From: DATAFF01 sp963744915 | GTDB lineage: Bacteria > Pseudomonadota > Alphaproteobacteria > Rhizobiales > Aestuariivirgaceae | DNA length: 64,000 nucleotides | Assembly: GCA_963744915.1 (NCBI GenBank) | Contig: CAVUUY010000010.1 | Coordinates: 186,001 to 250,000 of the forward strand | Reading direction: 5' to 3' | Shown here: in pieces, positions 25,629 to 34,846 of the stretch | How the letters are laid out: each line of letters starts with the position of its first letter | How positions within the stretch are numbered: position 1 is the first letter of the stretch | Made by a program: the position numbers and the translations under genes | The notes under the pieces: model-generated | The model's database searches: none | Told to the model about the DNA's origin: nothing | Seen by the model: the letters and a program-made list of their open reading frames with translations, nothing else

Positions 25629-26057
25629 TCAGTAACGCTCCACATAGAGGCCGCGCCGGGAATAGACCTTCGCCGCCTCTTCCACGAAATCGGCCAGCCG
25701 CGGCGTGCCATGGGTCTCGCGCAGACTTTTGGCCGCGGTCATCAGCTCATCCTTGCCTTTCGCGCGCCCCGGCCGCAGCAGCTCATAGATCTGCATGATG
25801 ACGTCCTGTGGCAGCGCCGCCATTTCCGCCGCCCGCTCGAAATTCGCCGCCAGTGTCGGCCGACCGGCGGCGCGGGCGATCTCGGCCTGGTGCTGCAGCG
25901 ATGCCGGCGTGATCTTGAGATCCGCCAGGGTGACGTCGCCCGCCATGACGCTCTCGAGCGTCAGCTCATCGAGGCTGAGGCCCCGGGCGCCGCGCACCTC
26001 TCCGGGGCGGGTTTCCGCCAGCGGGTAGTCGGCGACGCCTAGCGGGCGCTTGCTCAT
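25629..26057 (-). CDS. Diol/glycerol dehydratase small subunit (PduE/DhaB3-like)
   Basis: 142 residues matching the core of PduE: ADYPLAETRPGEVR at the start, LSLDELTLESVMAGDVTLADLKITPASLQHQAEIARAAGRPTLA in the middle, FVEEAAKVYSRRGLYVERY at the end. PduE proteins from BMC loci carry an N-terminal targeting helix; here the protein starts directly at the structural core, as in cytosolic glycerol dehydratases. It overlaps the fused large/medium subunit by 4 bases (ATGA) and is needed for the hexameric B12 enzyme that converts 1,2-propanediol to propionaldehyde or glycerol to 3-hydroxypropionaldehyde. Confidence 0.92.
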   Translation of the reverse strand: MSKRPLGVADYPLAETRPGEVRGARGLSLDELTLESVMAGDVTLADLKITPASLQHQAEIARAAGRPTLAANFERAAEMAALPQDVIMQIYELLRPGRAKGKDELMTAAKSLRETHGTPRLADFVEEAAKVYSRRGLYVERY

Positions 26058-28324
26058 TCCGCCGCCTCCATCAGCTCGATCTCGATCTCGTGCGGCGATG
26101 CGCCGTCGCGGGTCAGGGAAGTCTCGATGGCGTAGATCAGCGCCACTCGCGCATGATGGCGCGCCCCCAAGGCCTCGCCGCGGGTCGGCACCACCACCGG
26201 TTCCGGCAACTCGCCCAGCGCATGCGCCGCAGCATTGGCACCCATCCGGCGATAATGGTCGAGCCCGGTGATCGGCGCGTTCGAGAACAGTTCGAGATTG
26301 TTGTGCGGCAGCCGCCCGCGCCGGTGGATGACGGCAGTGCCCTTGGCCTGGAGCCCTATGCCGACGCCCGAGCCCGACAGGCTGGCCGCCGACAGGCCAA
26401 GGAAGGAGGTGTCGGCCGTGTGCCCGAAGCGCACCACCCGCATTCTGAGGCCACGTTCCGCGACCCCGTCCTTCAGCGCGCGCAGAACCGCGCTCAGCGG
26501 ATGTCCAGCAAGTGTGCGAAACAAACTCAGACCGAATCCCGGGCTGACGCCGACCACGACCTCTTCAGGATCACTTCCTACCTCGGCCGGACCAATATCG
26601 CGGTAGCGAATGCGCCTGTGCTCGTCGCGGGCGAAGGTCGATTCGGTGCGCAGCACCTCGCGTCGATCGAGCACATCGCGAATGGCGACGATCTCCTCCC
26701 GCCGCGCCACTGACATCCGGTACCCGGTCCCCGGCCCCGCATAGTCGTTGGGATCGTTGACGGCGCTCATCACCCGCCCCTGCCGGATCAATGCCGAGGT
26801 CTGGAGATAATCGCCCGATACCCGCAAGCGAAGCAGGAATAGCAGGTTCTCCGCCACCTCGTGAAAGCCACGGTGCTCGAGGGCGCGGATCACATCGACG
26901 ACGCTGATAGCGCGTTCCTTAATCCTCTCGCTGATCACCGCCACCTGGCGCGGCGTAAAGCTGTCCGTCTCATCCGAGCCGGACGCAACCACCACCGAAT
27001 CCTTCATGTACCGTTCTGGCCTGGCGAGATCGAGCTCCTCAAACACCGCCGACACCGCATCGACGGCCCGCCGGCGCAGCTCGAGCACCCGCTCGTCCTC
27101 GACCGGGGTCAGCCCGCCATCAGCCTCAAAGTCGCGCTGCAGCACGAGATAGTCCTCGAGCTCCTCTCCGTTAAGCAGCGAGGGATTGAACGAATTGTCG
27201 TATTTAAGTATCGATCCGAATCCAGAGCAGATCAGGTCCGAGCCCGAGATTAAAAAAGGTAGGATCTTAGCGCCGACGCGGATCTCCAATTCCGTCGACC
27301 GCGCGTCATTGCCGCTGGCACATTCGAGATCCAGCCAGACCGCAAGCAGGTTCTCCGCCATCAGCTCGCGCACGCCGCCGGGCATTGTGCAGGCCAGCGG
27401 CGCGCCATCGATGCCGCCATTCTGTGTGCCCTGAACGCCGATGGCCCGCTGCAGGCATAGGCACCGCGCCTCGAGGTAAAGCAGCGATTTGGCTTCATGA
27501 AATCCCATTAACAGCTCCGAGGCCGCGCCCGAGGTGCAGCGCATCTTGATGCCGCGCGAAGCATAGGCGGAGGCGAGCCAGGCTTTCGACCACGGCGTAT
27601 CGTCACCGTCGATGAAGGCCCGCTCGGTGCCGTACACGGAGACCGTTTCGGCATAGGAGGTGAAGCCGGCCATCCCGATCATCAACTCTTCAGCTTCCTC
27701 TGACGAGCATTGGAACAGCGTGCCGGCGCGCCCGACAGCGGCCCCGACCGCGCAGGCCAGCGCATTGGACCATGCGTTGCGCGACACCCGCATTGTCGTC
27801 TCGATTTCGTCGAAGCCGAATGCTACAGCGGTCGCGGCATCGGCGGCAAGCTGCAGCGGATCGTCCTTGGCGTTGGTGACATGCGCCTGATTGCCAGGCG
27901 TGCGGCGTGCCCGCATCTTGCTATAGGCGAAAGCGATCTCGAGCGCATTGAGTTGAGCGACGGCCTCGGCGAGCCGCGCCGGCGTCAGCCCATGTGCGAG
28001 CCGCGTCAGCTCCGTGCGTGATACGTTCATGTCGACCAGCATCCGCGCCAGCTCGGCGGCGGGAATGTCCATCGCCTCAGCCGCCACCTCGGAATCGATG
28101 TGATAGCGGGCGATATAGAGATCGATCATGTCGAATTCGGCTTCGGGTACGCCATCGAGCACACTCACCCTGCCGTCTTCGATTTTCAGCGAGGGCGTCG
28201 GGTCATTGCGGCCGCGAAAGGCTGCAAATCCATTCTCAGGATCTTCGACGGCGAAGCGGTCAAGCCGCAACGGTCTTGAATCCCAGTCGGCGAAGCGCCG
28301 CCAGCGATTTGCACCCGTTGTCAT
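26054..28324 (-). CDS. Coenzyme B12-dependent diol/glycerol dehydratase, large and medium subunits fused
   Basis: 756 residues. Residues ~1-555 are a complete PduC/DhaB1 large subunit: MRARRTPGNQAHVTNAKDDP, CSSEEAEELMIGM, YAETVSVYGTE, DGDDTPWSKAWLASAYASRG, LYLEARCL, LDLECASGNDA, ending SAVNDPNDYAGPGTGYR. Residues ~575-756 are the medium subunit (PduD/DhaB2): VVVGVSPGFG, GHPLSAVLRALKDGVAERGLRMRVVR, LSGSGVGIGLQAKGTAVIHRR, LELFSNAPI, ARVALIYAIETSLTRDG. These are separate genes in the enterobacterial operons. The fusion removes the medium-subunit N-terminus, the usual place of a targeting peptide. No reactivating factor (PduGH/DdrAB) is encoded in the window. Confidence 0.92.
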   Translation of the reverse strand: MTTGANRWRRFADWDSRPLRLDRFAVEDPENGFAAFRGRNDPTPSLKIEDGRVSVLDGVPEAEFDMIDLYIARYHIDSEVAAEAMDIPAAELARMLVDMNVSRTELTRLAHGLTPARLAEAVAQLNALEIAFAYSKMRARRTPGNQAHVTNAKDDPLQLAADAATAVAFGFDEIETTMRVSRNAWSNALACAVGAAVGRAGTLFQCSSEEAEELMIGMAGFTSYAETVSVYGTERAFIDGDDTPWSKAWLASAYASRGIKMRCTSGAASELLMGFHEAKSLLYLEARCLCLQRAIGVQGTQNGGIDGAPLACTMPGGVRELMAENLLAVWLDLECASGNDARSTELEIRVGAKILPFLISGSDLICSGFGSILKYDNSFNPSLLNGEELEDYLVLQRDFEADGGLTPVEDERVLELRRRAVDAVSAVFEELDLARPERYMKDSVVVASGSDETDSFTPRQVAVISERIKERAISVVDVIRALEHRGFHEVAENLLFLLRLRVSGDYLQTSALIRQGRVMSAVNDPNDYAGPGTGYRMSVARREEIVAIRDVLDRREVLRTESTFARDEHRRIRYRDIGPAEVGSDPEEVVVGVSPGFGLSLFRTLAGHPLSAVLRALKDGVAERGLRMRVVRFGHTADTSFLGLSAASLSGSGVGIGLQAKGTAVIHRRGRLPHNNLELFSNAPITGLDHYRRMGANAAAHALGELPEPVVVPTRGEALGARHHARVALIYAIETSLTRDGASPHEIEIELMEAAE

Positions 28325-28670
28325 CTGCGGTCCTCAGCCCGGCGCGCGATGTTGGCCCCAATGTGAGAGGGGCGTCAAGTCTTGTACTGATCTGGAATTG
28401 GCGATAGCTCCTGATACTCCTTCACGGCCTGGACCGCTGCGACAGACAGCGTCCACGGACACAGAGCATGCTCTTTCGCGCACCTGCGATCTCTTGGCAC
28501 CGGATTACAAGCTTTCAGGGGCGGGTCGTCCGTGGCAGCGGCGCTGAGGGCGGCGGCTCGCAGACAATGCCCAATTAGCCGGCAAGGAAGCGACACTGGC
28601 TTTAACAGTGAGGATTTCGAGGCGAGCATTGTATCGCCAATTATCTGGTCAATCGAGAGCGGGTCTCGTG
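28325..28670. other. Intergenic region upstream of the dehydratase genes
   Basis: About 345 bp that must contain the promoter of the dehydratase genes. One isolated GTCAAG (28374-28379) is present but no second half-site 21 bp away, so the regulon repeat is not repeated here. No cobalamin riboswitch could be recognised by eye, but a covariance search would be needed to exclude one. The right end is also the 3' side of the iminopeptidase gene. Confidence 0.4.
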
Positions 28671-29558
28671 CTAAGGGACGCGGTGTTGAGCAAGAAAGCG
28701 AGTCAACCGATTTATGTAAGCATCGGGCTCCTCCCACATCGGCATATGGGAGCTGCAGGGAAAAACTGTAATCTCAGAGTTCGGTAACGCGTGATGCATG
28801 CGCATGGAGCATGCTGGTGTCAATTCGTCGTATTGGCCGCAGACGATGAGAGCCGGTGTCTTGATCCGCGGCATCAAAGGAATGCGGTTCCAGTCTTTGA
28901 GATTGCCTGTGTAAAGAAATTCGTTCGGCCCCTGCATCGTGCCGTAGACGTCGGCATTCCAGTCGTCGAGCGAGGCAGTCACCGATTTCGGCCAGACGTC
29001 TAGTCGCAGGACGTGGCGATAGTTCAGGAGCGTTATCACCGCTTTGTAGGCAGGATGCTCCAAATTTCCTTCCGCCTCGCAGCGCTGCATCATCGCAACT
29101 GTCTCGGCACCAAGCGCTTCACGGTGACGGTTCAGCTCCTCCACTAAATGCGGCATGTCCCCACAGGTATTAGAAAGGATGAGAGAACGCAGATTCCTTT
29201 GATATTTTAACGCATATTCAATACCGAGCCAACCGCCCCAGGAGTGCCCTAGAAGATGAACACGCCCGAGGCCCATCGCCTTGCGCACCTCTTCTACCTC
29301 CTCGACATAGCGCGATATGCTCCAGAGCAACTTATCTTTTGGACGGTCAGACTTACCGCAACCAAGTTGGTCGTAGGTCACAACGCGATAGCCCTTGTCG
29401 ACCATGGCGACCAGCGGATCTCGCAAATAATCACAAGGAAGGCCGGGGCCGCCATTGAGCAGGAAAAACACGTCATCACCTAATCCATAGGAGTAAGTGA
29501 CAACCTTGTATTGTTCGATCCTGACAGTCCCAGTTTCGACTTGTACTTTGCTCGACAT
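28671..29558 (-). CDS. Proline iminopeptidase-like alpha/beta hydrolase
   Basis: 295 residues. Features of the S33 family: LLNGGPGLPCDYLRD (HGGPG-like oxyanion segment; here Asn replaces the His), YDQLGCGKSDRP, nucleophile elbow GHSWGG, the Asp segment CGQYDELTP and the catalytic His in SSHMPMWEEPD. Such enzymes release N-terminal proline from peptides in the cytosol; some relatives hydrolyse other amides or esters. GAGAGGGG precedes the start. It is the last gene of a cluster with a dipeptide-type transporter and a C69 peptidase, fitting a role in breakdown of imported peptides. Confidence 0.88.
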   Translation of the reverse strand: MSSKVQVETGTVRIEQYKVVTYSYGLGDDVFFLLNGGPGLPCDYLRDPLVAMVDKGYRVVTYDQLGCGKSDRPKDKLLWSISRYVEEVEEVRKAMGLGRVHLLGHSWGGWLGIEYALKYQRNLRSLILSNTCGDMPHLVEELNRHREALGAETVAMMQRCEAEGNLEHPAYKAVITLLNYRHVLRLDVWPKSVTASLDDWNADVYGTMQGPNEFLYTGNLKDWNRIPLMPRIKTPALIVCGQYDELTPACSMRMHHALPNSEITVFPCSSHMPMWEEPDAYINRLTRFLAQHRVP

Positions 29559-29590
29559 GGACGACCCCTCTCAAGAACGCCTGACTGTAC

Positions 29591-30871
29591 TCAGATCGGC
29601 ATCGAGGACGCAGCATTGAAATCGTTCCACATGTTAGCAAAGCCCTCATGCTGGATTGTGAAGTTGCGTCGCTCGAGATTCGCGATCCATCGATCGGTTG
29701 CCTCTTTCGCTTCTCGCCAACATTCAGACATGAACTCCGTCTTCTCAGCGGCACTGGCAGCTACCAGCGACGAGCCGGTAGCGAACCATCGTTCTTCGAG
29801 CTTCTCAAAGCACTCGCGGATTTCGGGCCCCACGACATGGAAATTAGCCATTGCGCGGCGGTGCAGTTTCTCGTGTTTCCACCACAGCGAGCCGTCCGAG
29901 AAACTCTCGGTCGGGATGGGGCCGGTGTCGGGCATAGCGACTCCAAAATAGAGCGGCTTGAAAACGGAGACACAGGTTCCCGACGTTGCAGTCACCCAGG
30001 CCATGGCGCCTTTCTCGGAAGATTCCATGATCATGGCGCCGCAGGCTTGCCAAAGGCGATTGGGGTATGGACCGGCGTGCATGCAAATGTTCGTGCAGAC
30101 CTCGCCCCTCACTGGATCGAAGCCCTCTGGATGCTGACGTAGGAGGTCAGTCATAGTACGGATGTCTATGGTTCCTTCGCGGGACTTGAGCCAGTCGAAT
30201 GCCACCTTTCTTCGCTGATGAGCCCCGACAGCTAGAACCTTGGACTTGTCCTCGAAGGATCCTGCAAAATCGATGCGGCTGTCTGCAGGTGCAATGGTAC
30301 ACCGCTGCCAGTCACTACGTATGGTCATCGCGTTTGAAATGGCACCTACGCTCGTCACTTCTTTCGCCGCCCAGTCTCGACCGGAAGACTTAATCACAAA
30401 CGCGGTTTCCCGGTCCGAAACGAGATAGCTCGAATCGAAATGGGCATTGCCGCGCAACTCGCAATTTCCGCCCTGGCCGAATTGCGACAGCACATCACCG
30501 AAGACTTCGATAGCTTCAGCGCAAGTCGCGGCACGCTCCAGCATGATGCGCAACAGATCACCGGTGATCAATCCATCACCTTTTTCATCCGCCAAGGAGA
30601 ATATCGCCTCGTTACCCACGGCGACGCCATGTTCGTTGAGCCCGATCTCACCGCCCCATGTCCAAAAGGATTTATCGATAATGACTTCATGGGTTTGTCG
30701 CGCTTGTGGAATCACGAGATGCGTGGCTCTCAGCATCGCACCTTCCGGATACGAGCGCCTCGGAAGTCGGAGCACGGCTTGTGCCTCGTTGATTTCACAA
30801 TCAGCGTTCTTGGCAGCAATTGTCGCGTTGGTCCGCGTGGCACTTGGCAATGCAACGAAACTGTCACACAT
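29591..30871 (-). CDS. C69-family peptidase / secernin-like Ntn-hydrolase
   Basis: 426 residues from the ATG at 30871, giving MCDSFVALPSATRTNATIAAKN. Cys2, exposed after Met removal, is the Ntn-type nucleophile of the C69 dipeptidase/secernin family; the CDSFVAL and AAKNADCEINEAQ context is diagnostic. Later blocks: GLNEHGVAVGNEA (~80-92), TGDLLRIMLERAATCAEAI, and EVCTNICMHAG. An open frame extends upstream to 31003 but overlaps the ATPase and lacks family sense. Such enzymes cleave dipeptides or act as amidohydrolases. The position after the transporter genes suggests processing of imported oligopeptides. Confidence 0.88.
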   Translation of the reverse strand: MCDSFVALPSATRTNATIAAKNADCEINEAQAVLRLPRRSYPEGAMLRATHLVIPQARQTHEVIIDKSFWTWGGEIGLNEHGVAVGNEAIFSLADEKGDGLITGDLLRIMLERAATCAEAIEVFGDVLSQFGQGGNCELRGNAHFDSSYLVSDRETAFVIKSSGRDWAAKEVTSVGAISNAMTIRSDWQRCTIAPADSRIDFAGSFEDKSKVLAVGAHQRRKVAFDWLKSREGTIDIRTMTDLLRQHPEGFDPVRGEVCTNICMHAGPYPNRLWQACGAMIMESSEKGAMAWVTATSGTCVSVFKPLYFGVAMPDTGPIPTESFSDGSLWWKHEKLHRRAMANFHVVGPEIRECFEKLEERWFATGSSLVAASAAEKTEFMSECWREAKEATDRWIANLERRNFTIQHEGFANMWNDFNAASSMPI

Positions 30872-30894
30872 AGCGTAAGCCTCCAGTTGTTTCT

Positions 30895-31882
30895 CTAAAC
30901 GAAATGACAATCGGCGACTTGCGTCGCCGAGACGCGCCTGCTGGGCGGGACAGCGCTGCGGCAGATGGCTTGCACCGCGGGGCAGCGGGTCTGAAAACGA
31001 CAACCGGGTGGGATGTTGTAGGGGCTTGGCACATCGCCTTGCAGGGCGGCCTGGCGCCTTCGCTTACCGGTACCCAGTCGCGGCACGGCAGCCAAGAGGC
31101 TTTGTGTATAGGGATGTTTCGGCCTATCGAAGATTTCGTCGCGGGTACCGATCTCGACGATCCTTCCAAGATACATGACGGCCACCCGGTGCGAGATGTG
31201 GCGCACCACAGACAATTCATGGGCAATGAAGATCATTGCAAGCCCGTGCGATTCGCGCAGATCCAAAAGCAGGTTGAGAATCTGAGCTTGGATCGAAACG
31301 TCAAGCGCCGCCACTGCCTCGTCCAGTACCAGCATGTCTGGCCTTACGCTCATGGCTCTGGCTAGGCCTACCCGCTGACATTGCCCGCCACTCAATGCCC
31401 GAGGTGGCCGGTTAGCCAATTCAGGTGCGAGCCCGACCAAGCCAAGCAGCCGGTCGATCTCAGTCGAGATGTCCTGAGCAGGCACCATGTTATGAAAGCG
31501 GAGGACCTCGCCGATCGTCTGAGCCACAGTCATCCGCGGATTGAGCGACGAATAAGGATTCTGAAACACCATTTGCAGGCCACGACGCAGATTCTGCTGC
31601 GCAGCGGGTTCGTTACTGGCAGTGTGTTGCCCGCAGAACATCACATAGCCCGAAGTCGGTTTGTAAAGACCCAGTATGGCGCGGCCTAAGGTGGTCTTAC
31701 CACTACCACTTTCACCAACCAACCCCACGGTCTCATTCGGGTAGACGTCGAGGCTTACGCCGATCAACCGCGCGCGCGACGGCAGTTGGTTTACGTGACA
31801 GGACATCGGCAAATGAGCGGCCGCGCGGAAACTCCACAACAAGATCGCGAACCGAGAGTAGCGGTTGGCCCGCATTACGCAT
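30895..31882 (-). pseudogene. Oligopeptide ABC transporter ATPase, DppF-like, with one frameshift
   Basis: The natural start is the ATG at 31882 (MRNAGQPLLSVRDLVVEFPRG), which overlaps the stop of the DppD-like gene by one base. The frame breaks at ~31761 after KPTAVARAVD; dropping one base gives GVSLDVYPNETVGLVGES, the expected Walker A strand. The rest is intact: GESGSGKTT, VFQNPYSSLNPR, LSGGQCQRVGLARAM, LVLDEAVAALD, IAHELSVV. The only complete open frame begins at 31875 in the wrong N-terminal sense. If the extra base is real, this ATPase lacks its first strands and the importer would depend on another DppF. Confidence 0.7.
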
Positions 31883-32913
31883 CAGTACGCACTCCCTGAG
31901 ATGTCGTTCGGCCTGATACAGGCGCTGAAATGACCAGGAGTTACTTCGCGAAGCGCAATCTCCACCTGGCGGCATTCGGGCGAGGCAGAGCGGCAGCGCG
32001 GCATGAAGGGACAACCAGGCGGCAAGCTGGAAAGATTGGGTGGCTGTCCAAAAATCGGTTCGAGCCGCTGATCCTTCCCGTCGATTCTCGGAATCGAGCG
32101 CAAGAGCCCAAGGGTATAGGGGTGACGCGGCGAGCTGAAGATGTCCGTTGTCGGCGCCAGTTCCATGATGCGGCCGGCATACATGACGGCAACTCGGTCA
32201 CAGGTTTCAGCCACCACCGCCATGTCATGGGAAATCACAACCAAAGTAGTTCCTGTTGCCTCCTGAAGATCCATCAGTAACGCCAGTATTTGGTCCTGAA
32301 TGGTGACATCCAAAGCTGTCGTTGGCTCATCGGCTAGTATGAGTTTCGGCCCGCCTGCAATTGCCATCGCGATGACGGCTCGCTGTAACATGCCGCCAGA
32401 CCATTGGTGCGGATACTCGTCGACGCGGAGTTCGGGGCTTGGTATGCCGACACGCTTCAATAGGGCAATCGCCCGATCCCGAGCGGCGCGTGAACTGATG
32501 TTGCGGTGAACGCGCTCGCCCTCGCTGATCTGGTCCCCAATGGGCCAGACCGGGTTGAGGGCATTCATCGGATTCTGAAAGATCATTGCGATTTCGGTGC
32601 CGCGAACTTGCTCCATCTCTGCATCAGATAGTTTTAGTAGGTCACGACCGTTGAAAGTAATGCGGCCCGCACGAACAAAAGCCGGAGGAGATGGCAGCAG
32701 CCGAAGAATACTGCGGCAGAGTACCGATTTGCCGCTTCCGGATTCCCCCACGATACCCAGGGTTTCACCGCGTCGGATCGCAATCGACACATGGTTAGCA
32801 GCGCGGATAACTTTTTCCTGTTGCCGGAACTCCACGACCAGATCTTCGATCCTCAAAATTGGTGCCTGAGCCGTATCCACTGCTGAAGTTTTCTGTAAGG
32901 TTGCTGTTGTCAC
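31882..32913 (-). CDS. Oligopeptide ABC transporter ATPase, DppD-like
   Basis: About 343 residues from a GTG at 32913 (VTTATLQKTSAV). A longer open frame up to 33036 runs through the preceding permease gene and is not family sequence. Walker A GESGSGKSV (Val in place of the usual Thr/Ser), Q-loop FQNPMNALNPV, signature WSGGMLQRAVIAMA (Trp for Leu in the first position, as in many DppD proteins), Walker B LILADEPTTALD, H-loop ISHDMAVVA. The C-terminal CPFMPRC-type cysteine motif (GCPFMPRCRSASPECR) is the OppD/DppD peptide-specific tail. Starts 9 bp after the permease stop. Confidence 0.88.
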   Translation of the reverse strand: MTTATLQKTSAVDTAQAPILRIEDLVVEFRQQEKVIRAANHVSIAIRRGETLGIVGESGSGKSVLCRSILRLLPSPPAFVRAGRITFNGRDLLKLSDAEMEQVRGTEIAMIFQNPMNALNPVWPIGDQISEGERVHRNISSRAARDRAIALLKRVGIPSPELRVDEYPHQWSGGMLQRAVIAMAIAGGPKLILADEPTTALDVTIQDQILALLMDLQEATGTTLVVISHDMAVVAETCDRVAVMYAGRIMELAPTTDIFSSPRHPYTLGLLRSIPRIDGKDQRLEPIFGQPPNLSSLPPGCPFMPRCRSASPECRQVEIALREVTPGHFSACIRPNDISGSAY

Positions 32914-32921
32914 GGGTGCTT

Positions 32922-33794
32922 TTAGATGAGGGCGTGACGGCGTTCGCCGAATCTTTGGGCCAATCCGTCGCCCACAAGGCACAAGGCCGTTCCAGTAACA
33001 ACAAGTGCAAGCCCTGGAAGCGTACTGATCCACCAAGCTTCAAACAGGAAGTCCCTGCCTTCGGCGATCATGGCTCCCCATTCTGGAGTTGGTGGTGATA
33101 CACCGAGACCAAGAAAACTTAGCCCGGACACAAGCATGATATTGAGCACAAAATCCGACATCGAGAAGATGATCGATGAATTAATCACATTGGGAAGTGC
33201 ATGACGAAAGACGATGCGTCCCGGGCCATATCCGAGGTTGCGGGCAGCAAGGATGTAGTCCTTGTTCCGTTCGACCAGCATTTCAGAGCGGGCGAGTCTG
33301 GCGTACATGGTCCAGGCAGTAAGGAAGATTGCGAGGTAAATGTTCTGAATGCCTGGGCCGAGGATTGCCAGAATTACGATGATCAGAACCAGGAATGGAA
33401 ATGCGACGGTGACGTCGACGACACGCATTAGAATACTGTCGAAGTAGCCACCAGCATATGCTGCGAGTACGCCGAATACGACGCCGTAGATCATCGGTAC
33501 ATAGGTGGTGAGAAAGCCGAAGGGGAGATCGATCCGGATGCCGTAGAGAACCCGAGTCAGCACATCGCGCCCAAAATTGTCGGTGCCAAAGGGGTGAGCG
33601 AGGCTAGGCGGAAGCAACGTATTGCCAAGATCCTGAGCATAGGGGTCATAGGGAACGAGGATAGGCGCAAACAATCCGGCGAGAGCAATGGCCACCATCA
33701 TGGCGCTGCCGATCTTGAGCGTCATTGGCCATCTGTTTACCTCCTCAGCCACGCGGCGTGGCATTGGTACCGTTGCTGTGCTGCTTTTCGCCAT
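32922..33794 (-). CDS. Oligopeptide ABC transporter permease, DppC-like
   Basis: 290 residues. N-terminal cytoplasmic tail, first helix MMVAIALAGLFAPILVPYDPYAQ, then HPFGTDNFGRDVLTRVLYGIRIDL, the DppC hallmark, and five further membrane segments. EAA loop RNKDYILAARNLGYGPGRIVFRHALPNVI, cut short: NLGYGPGRIVFRHALPN. Closing motif SFLGLGVSPPTPEWGAMI is typical. Inner-membrane channel half that pairs with the DppB-like protein. Confidence 0.93.
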   Translation of the reverse strand: MAKSSTATVPMPRRVAEEVNRWPMTLKIGSAMMVAIALAGLFAPILVPYDPYAQDLGNTLLPPSLAHPFGTDNFGRDVLTRVLYGIRIDLPFGFLTTYVPMIYGVVFGVLAAYAGGYFDSILMRVVDVTVAFPFLVLIIVILAILGPGIQNIYLAIFLTAWTMYARLARSEMLVERNKDYILAARNLGYGPGRIVFRHALPNVINSSIIFSMSDFVLNIMLVSGLSFLGLGVSPPTPEWGAMIAEGRDFLFEAWWISTLPGLALVVTGTALCLVGDGLAQRFGERRHALI

Positions 33795-33799
33795 GCGTT

Positions 33800-34768
33800 C
33801 TATGCTTTCAACACACGCCGGTCGATCAGCATGTAACTGAGATCCGCGAGCAGATTGACGACGAGAACGAGGATAGCAAAGATCAATGACAGGCCCTGTA
33901 TCACGGGATAGTCGCGCTGGCCTACGGCGCGCACCAAAAGGGAGCCAAGTCCCGGAAACGAAAAGAGGTATTCAACCACAACCGCGCCGCTGAGCAGCCA
34001 ACCTATGTTAACGGCGAGAATGGTGGTTACCGGCATGAGTGCATTGCGTAGCGCATGCTTTACCAGGATGCGCCACGGAGAAAGGCCCTTGGCACGAGCC
34101 ACCGTGATGTATTCAGAGGTCATGACGTCGAGAATGGCGGCTCGTAGGGACTGGATGAGGATTGGCGCAAGAAACAGCGCGATTGTAAGGGCGGGCAGCA
34201 CAACATGATACAGTCGGTCCGCAAAGGTTCGGCCATATCCGGAGATCGGGAACCAGTCGAGATAGATGCCGAAGAACAACATGAGGAGGATGCCCACCCA
34301 GAATGGCGGCATGGCAAAGCCAATAACCCCGGCAAGGCGGATGACATGATCAATAGGTTGGTCAGTGCGCAGCGCCGCAAGTATGGAGAGTGGCAATGCG
34401 ATGACGACGGAAAAAACGGCGCTAGTGATCAGTAAGAGTATAGTCGGCACCAACCGTTCGCCAATAATTTTTGACACATCGGCATTCTGGATAATTGATA
34501 TGCCGAGGCTTCCCATTGCTGCGTTGGTGATGAAGTTCCAGTATTGGACCACGAGCGGTTGATCCAATCCCAACTTAGCGTGGGCCGCCGCCAGAGTTTC
34601 GGGCGTTGCCCTACCGTGCATCATGATCTGCACGGGGTCTCCCGGCACGAAATGAATTGCCAAAAAAGCTATTAGGCTGACGCCGATGATGACCGGGATC
34701 ATCTGAAGCACGCGGCCTATGATGTAGCTCAACAGGCTCAACGCATACCCCTGGGCGCAAATCGACAC
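33800..34768 (-). CDS. Oligopeptide ABC transporter permease, DppB-like
   Basis: 322 residues from a GTG at 34768; a later start inside LLSYIIGRVLQ would also fit family length. Membrane segments begin with IIGRVLQMIPVIIGVSLIAFLAIHFVPGDP, whose FVPGDP motif is DppB-specific. Further marks are HAKLGLDQPLVVQYWNF, the EAA loop RAKGLSPWRILVKHALRNALMP and FSFPGLGSLLVRAVGQRDYPVIQG. 78 bp after the binding-protein stop and 5 bp before DppC. Confidence 0.92.
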   Translation of the reverse strand: MSICAQGYALSLLSYIIGRVLQMIPVIIGVSLIAFLAIHFVPGDPVQIMMHGRATPETLAAAHAKLGLDQPLVVQYWNFITNAAMGSLGISIIQNADVSKIIGERLVPTILLLITSAVFSVVIALPLSILAALRTDQPIDHVIRLAGVIGFAMPPFWVGILLMLFFGIYLDWFPISGYGRTFADRLYHVVLPALTIALFLAPILIQSLRAAILDVMTSEYITVARAKGLSPWRILVKHALRNALMPVTTILAVNIGWLLSGAVVVEYLFSFPGLGSLLVRAVGQRDYPVIQGLSLIFAILVLVVNLLADLSYMLIDRRVLKA

Positions 34769-34846
34769 GTTTCGCCCCCATGCATGAGCATAGAGGCGAC
34801 ATTGCTTGCTCGGGCCACAATAGCCGGCTTCAAGCGAACAGCGCGC

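Noticed and set aside
28325..28670. Possible cobalamin riboswitch before the B12-dependent dehydratase
   Set aside because: I could not recognise the conserved B12-box or its paired elements by eye. A covariance-model search would settle it.
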